Assembly: GCA_930367205.1 (NCBI GenBank)
Contig: OV884015.1
Span: 76,833,341 to 76,897,340 of the forward strand
Reading direction: 5' to 3'
From: Acanthosoma haemorrhoidale
Lineage: Eukaryota; Arthropoda; Insecta; Hemiptera; Acanthosomatidae
DNA length: 64,000 nt
A program made the position numbers and the translations under genes. Below, piece after piece: positions 48,231 through 58,730 of this stretch. A model generated the notes under the pieces. That model did no database searches. It was given only the letters and a program-made list of their open reading frames with translations, and was not told where the DNA came from. The number at the start of each line of letters is the position of its first letter. Within the stretch, counting starts at the first letter, position 1.

Positions 48231-50383
48231 ACATCTAATTAGTACTTAGGGAACACAATATCTTGCGTTGGCGAGATCTGAAGTAACTCTCAACAAAACC
48301 TCAAGTGCCCCATGACTGGACCTAACATAGTGCAAAAAACAACACAAACAATTAAATAAGTCTTATCTTGAAAGTAACCTTCACACACCAAACACAGCTA
48401 GGTAGATCATCAGCTGGAGTTTACATATATATAAATGCGAGTATGTAATCAAATTAAACGGTTTGTTAATGTTTGATATAATTTGGACTGTGTTTTTACA
48501 TTTCATTAATTTCAATCACAACAGATTGGTCACAATTTTGAAGTTGGTTCCGGTATAAGCTATTCGCAATTTTAATATGATATTTTTATACATTCATATA
48601 AATGTGGATATCTGTTTTATTAAAATTGGATCGGACCAAAAAAGATTTATTTTAATGGTTTTTCATCTGATCTTTAAATAGCAATAGAAAAATGTGTATA
48701 TTGAACATTTGGAATTCAAAGCGATAATTTTATTTCGCTTTTAATTGATAGAAACGCTTGTATTGATATACGTTTCTTTATTGGAATTTTAAATTAAAAA
48801 CGCTGAAATAAAATCATATTTCAACTGATAAATGAACAATTGTTCTTGATATTTATATATTTTTGTACAGATAAACGACAATTAATATTTTTAGTCCATT
48901 TCTTGCTAAAATTTTTCACCTTATAAATGAATAATAACTTTTGTTTATACTAGCTCTAAGCTATCCTTTATGAATTCCTTTATTCCAGGTTTACAAGTAG
49001 TTCAAAACTCGATAATTTCATGCAATGTGAAATGAGATGAAAAATTAATCTTATTCTGAGACATTAGTCCCCAAAGAATACAGAAAATTGCGCCCAAAGA
49101 TACATATGTTAATAACAGCTAATTATGTTTTAGAAAAAAACATCTTAATGCTGTTTGAATTACTCCCAAAATATTTGGATAGTGGAGGACTAGGAAAGAA
49201 GAAATTTATTGGGGCTTGCAAACTGAGAGGGGAGAAGAATGATGGATAGTTGATGGTATAGAATTCGAAAGGGTGAATGCACGGACTAAGGAGCGTTAGA
49301 AGGAACCGCATCTCTGACGAAGGGTCATTCGTCGGATAAACTAAATATTGTGTTGTGGGAATGGATGGAAGGTTATTTATGTGTAATAGGATTCGATAGA
49401 TACGATTTGGTAGAGGAAGGATAAGAACGTTCTTAATGTTATTTGGATGATTCTAAGAATTATTGTGGAGGAAAATGGTCGTTCTGTAATCACAGCAGTG
49501 CAAAATACGACTCTATCTCTGGGCCTCGAAAACAACCGAAGGGAGTAATTCATAATACCTATTAGTTTTTTATGGAGATCTCAAATGAGACCACAGCAAA
49601 CTACTCAGCATTACTAACTATTTATATTAATACATCAGTTATTAATCGATGATTATTTAGTTAGTGTTAAGGCCCAGTCATATGTATTATGATGACATTT
49701 TTTAATTAAACTAAATCTGTTTATTGCATGCTAGTATGGTTGACAGTTGGAGATACCTGAAAAGGGGCTTTTCTCGATGACAGATCTTCCAGTGTTTTAA
49801 GAATCACCGAAGAGCCTAATCTTCGTTTAATAATCACTTTCTGCTCCCTAAATATCCTTCTATCTAATGATTGCTGATTAGTTAGGAGATTAGAGCCAGC
49901 AGAAGCTAATAGAGCTAAAGAGCTAGTAGAAGATAATAAATATCTAAATATAGTTATAATTGCTGATAATTAAATACTTAAGAATAAATAACATTTATAA
50001 TAAGTTAACGCTATAAACTATTTATGGGGTTTTAATTCAATCATATCACATTTAAAACTTTATAACACGTCACAGCCTATGCTTCTGGCCATTGAAAAGA
50101 CGAAAAGATCTCAGAGGTGGTCATTTTGCAAATAAAATTGTTAACAAATAGGTGTTAGATTTTTACAAAATAATATGCTTTTTGAAGCGTATTGCATTGA
50201 AGATTCCTGACAGCGATAAAATTAATTTGGCTTATGTTAAAACTTATTCAATACGCCGGCCTTTTATCTAAATGCTCTGCTCGAGACAAAGCAAGTACCC
50301 TCCGATGGAAGGGACAAATCAAATAAATAAATGGGAAACATTTAGCTCCCTGCTATTGCCTGAGCTGTGTAAATATTTGACTT
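48231..50383. other. no gene seen
   Basis: AT-rich. A GC-richer patch at about 49180-49330 yields no readable motif on either strand. Confidence 0.4.
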
Positions 50384-50400
50384 ACACACACACACACACA
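50384..50400. repeat. (CA)n microsatellite
   Basis: About eight CA units. Confidence 0.9.
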
Positions 50401-50844
50401 GCTCCACCGTCATCTAAGGCTTGTTCGTAGACGACAGTAGACCACTCCATCGTAAGCGATCGGACTCGAACGGGCAGTCCTGCCATGTTTGTGATGACAT
50501 TGGGAACGCAATCCTGTACAACAGGTAATTAATATTTACTCAGGTTTAGTCAAGCTCCGTTTCACTAACTATTGGCTCTGTTTGCTCTTCAGAGAGCGGC
50601 TCACTCACACTGCTAGTCCCTAGTACACTAAGTCTTATCCTATTTTCAACTCATCGTGCTACCTTTAGCGAATTTGTTAGTCTACCCGGAAAATTTCGGT
50701 CGAACCTCTGATATGGAGTACATTTAACTATTGAATATCACAACTTGTGCACAATATCCTTCTGACGATCTTTTTGTTTGTCAATTGCAAGAAGTGAATA
50801 ACTCGTTTGTAACCCTTTATATTAGTTACTCCTCCATAGTATTT

Positions 50845-50950
50845 GAGGATCCAGCATCTCCTGCGTGCAGTAATCACTGGATAGAAGGATGTTTAGGAAT
50901 CAAGGAGATAATTATTAAATGAGGAGACGCTTCTGACGTATGAAACCACC
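50845..50950 (+). repeat. diverged dispersed repeat F, copy 2
   Basis: Partner of 48100-48230; similarity continues weakly downstream (TCTGAGTAACTCTTG near 50994 against TCTGAAGTAACTCTCA near 48278). Confidence 0.5.
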
Positions 50951-52624
50951 CAAAAAAAACGATGAAGTCCAGCCTGTACTCGGATAAAAATTTCTGAGTA
51001 ACTCTTGTTTGTCTAGTCAATCTACAGTTTTTTGGCACATCCCCCACAATCTTAAATGGTTTTTCCAAAGGACTAAGGGTAACCCTTTTGTACCTGTTCA
51101 TATGCACACTCTACACATGTGATTTCAGCCAAAAACTCACCCCCTTAAAATAAAACTATTCTAATAGGTAAATTTAGTTAATCCTAAATCACTGATTGTA
51201 TTCTTGAACAATCTGAAAATCTGTCTTCCTGGAGGGGTTGCAGGAATTGTGAAGGAAATAACGTGAGAAACTAACAGCATGATGTGCCCTAAAGTTCTTT
51301 GACATTCTGAAGAGTTTGAACTTAAAACTTACGGAGAGAAGCGACCTTTTAAATGATTTTAGATTGTAGATATTGGATTTTCTTCATGTATGTGTTTTTT
51401 CAGATCTTGCTACTCTTCCTAGCTCATCCATACATACTATTTTTTCATAGTAAGTAACATTAATATGTTAATAATAAATTAAATTAATATTAAATTAGTA
51501 GTAATATTAAGTAATAAACTTTAAGTTTTCAATAAGACCATTTTCTTATGGTTTTCAATTCATACTTATACATTTCAATTCAGTCTACTTTCCAACTAAA
51601 TTTAAATTCCTATTATCACATACACACAATTTTTAATTAGGGGGGTATCAGTTGGTAAATGAGGTTTACAGTAATTTGACTAGGATTATAAATTTGCAAT
51701 AATCTTCTGTTATTAAACGACCAGTCTGCGATTACCATAAAGGCCGCTCTCACTTAACAGGCAAACCTGGTTTACACCTGGGGGAAATTCTATCAAGTCC
51801 AGTTAAAATAGCTTTATGTAAGTAAGCCAATTGCCTCGTGACCCAGTGAAATTTAACCTCGTGACCTCAGGAGAAATAGGTCAAGGCATTCTCACTGAAT
51901 ATTTGCCTTTCGTTATTTGACGAGAAACAACTTCAAAATGTACCTGGTTCACATTTTATCACAAATCTTTCTGTAAAAGTAATATAGTTAACAACTATTT
52001 CATAAAAGTCTAATGTAGTGAATGTTATAATTTAACAGATTAATTAATAGCCCACTGAACCCTGGATTGTTTTTATGTAATCCCATTCATAAGAAAAAAA
52101 TTGAACAGAAAAAAAAATTAAACTAAAGAAGACCAAGAGAACCTCCGAGAAGCCACCATGCCACACAATCTGTCTCAAAATGGGAAGACAATAGAAGAAA
52201 ACTTGAGTCGGTGGGTATATAATGGTCCTCCAATTATTATTATTATCCCATTATCCTGATAACGGGAGGACAGATTGAGAGTTTGAGGTGGATCGAAATG
52301 AGTCGGTGGGTGATTTGGGAAATCTTGTCTTTCCAGAACAGAGTTTGGTAAAGGAACAAACCTAGATTTTTCTCTAGGGGTCTTTAATCTAAGAAAACTA
52401 ATAAAATGCATAAAAATTCTGTTACTATTAAAAGAAAGGTGGGTTAATTTCTAAATTAATTAGTAAATAACGTATTTTTGTCAGTTTGTAACGATATGTT
52501 AGTTCGGTTGACTTAAAGGGCATTGTGGTATTCGATGAAACTCAAATAAACAAAAAACCTTTGTAAGGGCGGTTGAATAAACGTGACATCTGCATAAATA
52601 AGTGTTGGTACAAACTACACGATA
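50951..52624. other. no gene seen
   Basis: AT-rich. Short open frames near 52175-52411 have no recognisable motif. Confidence 0.4.
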
Positions 52625-52770
52625 GGAACTGTAATCGCTTTCGCTGACGACATTGTGGTTTACAGCAGCAGCATGAGTCCAAAAACAGCTGTTACACAGG
52701 CCGAGTCAGCAACGTAATAAGTGACAGACTGGATAGGTTACACATCTAAGTGTGAACGCTGGAAAGACCT
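52625..52770 (+). pseudogene. reverse transcriptase palm fragment (FADD box)
   Basis: One plus-strand frame reads VIAFADDIVVYSSSMSPKTA (FADD codons at 52639-52650), then VTQAESAT, two stops, and VTDWIGYTSKCERWKDL. This is the catalytic motif C region of a non-LTR RT with the usual following helix. The wording differs from family B (FADDTAVLSS) and is nearer to family A (YADDIGVYSTS), but it is clearly another copy or family. Upstream and downstream parts are not readable, so this is a small old remnant. Confidence 0.65.
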
Positions 52771-54112
52771 AATTCCGTTCCCTTTCTCTACCCATTTTAG
52801 TAACAAAATAGTTAACGACACAGGTCTTACTTGTTCACTATTGCCCCCAATCACCCAACTTGTTGATGCCGTCTCAAACTGATATGCCTTCCGGCCAGGT
52901 CTGTTACTACCCCACTACATACATACTTGACTTACATTGTTCTCTCCAGGTGGTAAAAAACGCCTACCTGCACCCGTTGCTTGGTATGCCTCTCTGCCAA
53001 AATATATATAGAAAGACAAAACGTTTTATTGATTAAAAATCGGTCGGTTTATTGAATGCAATTCATAAAATTTATAATATAATGTAAAAGGGAGTTGTTT
53101 TGTGTCTATGAAATGGGTTCTATAAATAATTTAAATCTCATCCATTCTTTTTATTTTAATATTCTCTATTCTCAAAGGGGCTAGTTAAAACCTTCCTGTT
53201 TCTGAGCGGAAATTCCGTATGAGCGCACAATTAATCCTTTATTTATCTGCAGGTATTCTTTTGTTTCTTTATTTTTTTGTGCGCAGAAGCCTGAGAGTTG
53301 GCTCTAGGCCATAGACCGTTTTAGAGGCAATCAATCTTTTAACGATCGATTGCTCTTGTAGCTGAGACATTTGGATTAAGCTAACCCCCTCATGTCATAC
53401 TGTAAAACAGAAGGCCTTTAATGCAACCTATATAGGTCGGGCCAAAGAGTGTCTTGTGGTTAGCAGTTTGACACACATTTAGAATTATTGCCTACCGATC
53501 AATTATTAGAGCCTATAAAACAGTTAATAATAAAAATAAGAATATATTTGTATCTTAATTGTACTAGTCCCTAAAGAACAAACATTCGTTTTAATAGCTT
53601 TCGGGTGAAGGGATGTGACACTACAATTGTGTTTTGAGGTAGCTGGTGTGACATTGGTGAAAGATAGCAAATAAAAGAAACAACTGGTCGTATTTTTGTG
53701 AGATAATGTCTTAAGTAAATTATAATTTAAATTAGTGAGTTAGTATTCTAAATTTTGTTTTCCCTTACTCAAGCTAAAAATTAACAATTAAAAAAAGTTC
53801 TGAATCAAATTCGCCAAAAATTAACATGTAAAGTTTAGGAAATAGTAGGTTTCTTAAATAAAGCGCACAACTGATGTATGAAAAACGCATTTTAATTTAA
53901 ACAAATTATAAAATAGAATAAGAAACATAATGCGAAGAACACTGAACACTGAAAATTCATTTTTTCTTAGAGGGGATTTAGTGGTCGTTGGGAATTGTTG
54001 GGTCGTTGTGACTATCACAACAAATAACGATATGCTAAATAATTTCTCTATGGTGGTAAAGTATTATGTTTTTGAAATATATTCATTAAAAAAGTTTATA
54101 TTATATACGTAC
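52771..54112. other. no gene seen
   Basis: The first 200 bases could be the rest of the retroelement (3' region), but no terminal feature is visible. The remainder is AT-rich. Confidence 0.4.
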
Positions 54113-54712
54113 TAAGTCTGCTGGTGACAAATGATTTCTTCTACCACCGATCAGCATATATCAGCAAAAATAACAACCGCAGCAACAGCAATAATTCCAG
54201 ATACTTTTATAGTTTTTTATTAACTCAGACACTTTGATGTTGTTTTTTTACTCCCTGTCTCTCTGAGGTTTTTGATAGGTGCAAAATCACTGACTGAAAT
54301 GGAGTAATTTGACTTGAGCTTTTGTGCTCAATCGTACAACCATCGAATTTAAAAATAAACGAAAAAATCATTTTTATTCAAAATATTAATTTAGTTACCG
54401 CAAGACTCACTCTGTATGACTCACTTATCCAAATTTTTTTCCCAGGCGTTGAAAACAAGTGCGATTTATTACTAGAGTTTTAGTATCAAAGCCTAAGAAA
54501 GTAGCCTCTACAGCGGTCATTACTGTGTAAACTCTATTTCTGTCAGTGATTTCGCACCTGTCAAAAACTTCAGAGAGACAAGCAGTATAAAAACAAACTT
54601 CAAAGTACCTCGAGTTGCTGGAATTATTGCTGTTGCTGCGGTTGTTATTTTTTGATATGTGCTGAACAGTGGTAGAAGAATTTTCACATCTGTCAACAGC
54701 AGGGAAGTCTTT
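54113..54712. repeat. long imperfect inverted repeat
   Basis: The left arm (about 54113-54308) and right arm (about 54531-54712) are reverse complements with substitutions and small gaps. Shared blocks include TTCTTCTACCAC, AATAACAACCGCAGCAACAG followed by CAATAATTCCAG, GTCTCTCTGA and AAATCACTGAC. A spacer of about 220 bp separates them. An RNA crossing it would fold into a hairpin some 180-190 bp long. It could be a foldback transposon, an inverted duplication, or a hairpin-RNA locus of the kind that yields endogenous siRNAs. No coding frame or target duplication was found. Confidence 0.8.
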
Positions 54713-54978
54713 TCTAGTCGCTTAATGTTGAATCATTAGTGAGCATCAGTGCTATCGTTATGGTTTTTGATCTATACGAACCAAGGAGCCCGGTTCTCCT
54801 TTGGTGCTGAAGAATTAAGAAATTTTCATTTCACTGAACTGAATCTGCCCCCAAAGCATCTGAATGAGCTGAATCTTAAAGAGTTCGTCCATAATTTCCA
54901 CAAAAATAATAACAATGCAATAATCAGTTCTTCTGGTATGAATTCCTGATTTTCCAAGAATAATTGTTTTGTTTTTAC

Positions 54979-55210
54979 TTTGATAAAATTACAATCTGCC
55001 TTATTGGGCAATAATAAATGTTATAATAAATATTGATAATCCTTCAATTTATGTACGATAAATGTTCTTATTCAACCATATTTACAATTTTCATTCACTG
55101 GCTCATTCATACAGTATTTACAAACAGCCCAGAGACCTTCCAAATCCTCATGGTTGTCACCTCCTCGCATGCGAAAGTGGAAGCGAAGCCCACCACACTC
55201 AGCCGCGTCT
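54979..55210 (-). mobile_element. family B 3' UTR fragment B8
   Basis: Matches the family B 3' UTR from the region just before the polyadenylation signal to the AGCCGCGTC block, with an AT-rich insertion of about 35 bp near 55013-55050 and a deletion of the segment before the GTCAGCCGCG block. The AATAAA is damaged. I found no exact target duplication. This is probably an older copy. Confidence 0.8.
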
Positions 55211-55999
55211 CCCCAAATAATAGTTCTTTCTTCTTGAATCACCAATGCTGCACTTATCTTCTCCCTCATCCAGTTCTTACATTGCAGAAAAAAAACCTCT
55301 TAAATGTAATTTTTTTTTTCTAATTGCATTTTTTTACATGGGTAATAAACGAGATAATACGCAGAATGTGGAAAAATGACATGGACGGCAATCTAAGAGT
55401 TTCTTAAAACTTAATATACTAAATGATATATGATTGTGAAATACTACTGTTTTCCGTCGTTCTACGTCTACTAATTATTATTATGCAGTTACGTAGTGTT
55501 AGTACTGATTAGTACCATATTAGCAACATTTGGAATTGTAGCTGACCACATCACCCAATTAAGACCGTCTTTAAGGAAGTCATCGCTCTCCATCAGCCTT
55601 AATGATACTTTTTTTCAAGTCTTGATTTAAAAAGGGCTTTTACTTTTGGTCAATCCCTTGTCACGATCATTAGCTGGTCTGGTTTTTTCTCTCAGTTACT
55701 TTCTTCTGGTTTTATTTCTCAGCCTGAAAAAGTTAGTATATGCCGCAATATGGTATTTTTCCTGTTGATTTGCAATTTTTTTTGTACCACAGGCCTTTGT
55801 TTATTTGAGTTTTAAAGGGTATCCTCATACTTTAAAGTGTAGTGACTATCCTATTATTATTTTATACTAAATCTCCAAGAGATTTTAGGGCACGCGATGA
55901 TTCAGTGAGATCTCAAAGTGCTAGTGGGTGTACCGATTTGCGAAATGGAAAAGGGGTTATAATATTTATTTGATTTTATAACTATCTACTTACAGCCAG
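55211..55999. other. no gene seen
   Basis: AT-rich sequence with a T run near 55310; nothing recognisable. Confidence 0.45.
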
Positions 56000-56010
56000 A
56001 AAAATAATCT

Positions 56011-56612
56011 GATGTTGAAACTTCTTTATTGTGCTAAAATTACAATATGCCTTATTAGCCAATAAGTAATTGTGATAAATGTTCTCATTCATACCATATT
56101 TACAATTTTCATTCACTCGTTCATTCATACAGTATTTACAATCACATACAGACCTTCATACATAATACATGCAGACAATCACATTACAGTCATACAGACC
56201 TCCCAAATTCAGATGGTTGTCACCTCCCTCACATGCGATAGAGGAGTGGGGTCTTGGGAAGTCCCCCAAGCTCCTCCGTCAGCCGCGTCACCGGATACGA
56301 GCCAGTGGAGGCTCTTAAGCACAGGACATGCTTGGAGAAACTGGACATAGCCAGGACTCCCTCTGTCACGCATTTATAGCAGGTCACGAGGCCATTTCCG
56401 TTTCAGTCTCCGAGGAGGATTATATGGATGAGTGGTGCAGTGGAATGGCTGTGCTAGGGGATTAGGATGGTTGGCTAGTCTGCTATGCGATGTCATGAAC
56501 TTGGAAGGGATCAGTTCAAGAATGTAAGGTATATTAAGATCGTTATGAAGGGTTTTATTGCTGACGTAATAAAACCCAATCTCAGGACGTTTGATTGAAA
56601 GGATGGGAGACA
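56011..56612 (-). mobile_element. family B Jockey-like element, 5'-truncated copy B9
   Basis: The copy begins in the block encoding RIQSFQSK of the RT C-terminal region and runs through YYVSNKTLHNDLNIPYILEL and RRLKRKWPRDLL to the 3' UTR and AATAAA. A short deletion before YYVSNK (some 20-25 bp) distorts the frame. The 3' UTR carries an extra 60-bp stretch rich in ACATACAGACC-like units near 56143-56205. Perfect 11-bp target duplications, AAAAATAATCT, are at 56000-56010 and 56613-56623. The tail after AATAAA is GAAGTTTCAACATC, with no poly(A). Confidence 0.92.
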
Positions 56613-56623
56613 AAAAATAATCT

Positions 56624-57099
56624 AACGTAGTTTTTCGTCAAATTTTTAAAATAATAACTATGAATGTAAGTTAGCCAAACTTATTCTTAAAACCCAATAT
56701 GCTTCACAAATTAGAAGTTTCCACCTCAAATTTATCCATTCATAAATATGTCATTATCATACCCGACAAAGAAGCAAAAAAACAGGGTAATCTTTCATTC
56801 AATTACACAAAATTAGTCATGTATTTGTATTTTACGTACTTAGCCTATAAAACCTATAATACAGTTCAAGTTTAGAACCAACAAATTCTTGCATTCCTAT
56901 TGCAGTTTTGTAACAGTACAGGATGGCACTATACGAATATACTGTCACATAATACTGTATTGAATAAAATTGATTAAATGAGATGCTTCCTAAATAAATA
57001 AACTAGTAGTAGAAGGAGGAAGAGATGAACTGATATAACTATATTGAAAGGTAGAATATATTGTAAACAACAAACATCCTTAAGCCAAACCCGATGCCC
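56624..57099. other. no gene seen
   Basis: AT-rich, nothing recognisable. Confidence 0.45.
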
Positions 57100-57566
57100 A
57101 TATTACAACCCAATTAGTCAGATTCTTTGAAAAACCACTTCCAAAACGTCGACTACCAATCTTTGAATCCAAAAACCACCAGATTGTTAGGTTTCGTTTA
57201 CAGCATCCTGCTGTTTACGAGGCCTCCAGGTTGTTAATCACATGGAAGCCTAAGATTTCTGAGTGGTTTGGAACACCGGCTTACTTTACAAGCTTAACAT
57301 GTATACAAATATTTACCAATGACCCTATTTTCAATCCTACCGTCTAATAAGGCGTTCCAGGGTTCTACCATCCATAACCTCTTGACCATTGTGATCAAGT
57401 CCCCTCTTCTCCCATAGTCTACCCGTAACATTTGTAGAAGACACAGCTGTCCTTTCATTCCAATGTGTAAAACCTGTTTACCATATAGGGATAATATTTC
57501 AAATAGAAACTCCACGCAATGCTTCTTTCTCTTTAAAATCAAAGACACCCTCAACGTTCTTATCAA
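57100..57566 (-). pseudogene. CR1/L2-like RT C-terminal remnant
   Basis: The minus-strand frame 57566-57294 contains LRVDYGRRGDLITMVKRL followed by MVEPWNALLDGRIENR. These correspond to the 'RRRGDLI...K' and 'VVEPWNALP' blocks at the C-terminus of many CR1/L2-type reverse transcriptases, here brought close together by a deletion. Below 57294 (the 3' side on this strand) the sequence GGAGGCCTCGTAAACAGCAG may be the element's 3' UTR. No full domain, poly(A) or target duplication is visible. It is clearly older than families A and B. Confidence 0.5.
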
Positions 57567-58213
57567 TAATATTTAATATAAGTTAGGTATTTTAATGGAT
57601 GAAAATTACAACATATTCATTCAAGTGTGATGCACCATAGAATTGAATGTTTCGGTTTGGATGCGGATAAGATTATTTGACAGGTTATTGACTTTTAGTA
57701 ATCCACTAAACTAAACTCGAATTTTGTATATCATTAATCAGGACGTCACAGTGGGAATATCCATAATTAGCGGCATGGTTTAAACATAAACCAAAAATTA
57801 AAGTTATATATACCTATTTAAAAACACTGTAACAAATATACGTTAGGATCATTTAAAATTAATAAATAAATAAACAATAAAAGTTATCTTTAGATAATTT
57901 ATTTTTTTACTGAAAACCAAAGAACTTTATTTCTTCTTGTTCAGCCATAAACTTTCTCTCGGTGCTGGGCATATTTCTGAAGTACATCGAAACTACAATA
58001 AAAGATTACTTTGAAAACTGCGGATGGTGAATTGCCCACTTCATCATTTCAAGATATAAACACTGCCGTAACGCTACAAAAAAAACTTGACAATACCCTT
58101 TTTGCATGCAAATAATGTAGCTATAGAAAGTTTTCATTTGTAATAAATTACTAATTCCCATGACATATGTATGTTTTCTGGTTTTTACATATTATTTTAA
58201 CTTATAATATATG
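57567..58213. other. AT-rich sequence, no gene seen
   Basis: Nothing recognisable between the CR1/L2-like remnant and the family A fragment. Confidence 0.45.
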
Positions 58214-58730
58214 CCACGGCACTATGGCATACCCCTTTTCGTGAAATGAAGGCTCCTGGCATCCACGAAAAGTTCGAGGTCCCCACCATCACCGAAGCCA
58301 TCAGAAGAAGACACATCAAATTCTTCGACTCGATGAAACATTGCCGAAACCCCCTATTCCAAGACCTGACACTCCCACCACTACCGGCAAGATGGCAACT
58401 CTCTAGATCTGGGAAAGCAGACCAAATGGTGGACATCACGGCCCTTAGCCAACCAGCAACAAGCCTCTGACGGGCACCCATCACTGCTTTCCAACTGAAT
58501 GAGCTTCCACTACATGCCTAGAGAGACTCTAGGCTCAGCCTTCAGTGGACTCTCACCACAGCACCGCAATATTTCCACCTCTACCGAGGCTTCCCACACT
58601 CCTTAATTCCCTCACTCCAACTTCAAACAGGTACTCCTAATAAAAGGATCCGCTCACCCCAAATAAATTTCCTTTATTTTTCCATTATCTATAATCTTAA
58701 AAATTTGAGAACTAAGAAAAAAAAAAAAAA
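58214..58730 (+). mobile_element. family A relative, 5'-truncated 3' fragment
   Basis: It encodes the last 85 or so residues of an ORF2 like that at 29147-30087 (HTPFREMKAPGIHEKFEV, RRHIKFFDSMKH and PARWQLSRSGKADQM, then stop at 58470). The 3' UTR and a poly(A) of about 14 nt follow GAACTAAG. The frame is open over its short length. It is closer to the 29-kb copy than to the intact 33-37 kb copy. I found no convincing target duplication; only AACTT is shared near both ends. Confidence 0.9.

Noticed and set aside
50440..50520. Possible tRNA T-arm (GTTCGAGTC on the minus strand)
   Set aside because: The flanking bases do not form the five-pair T stem, and no acceptor or anticodon arm can be built around it.
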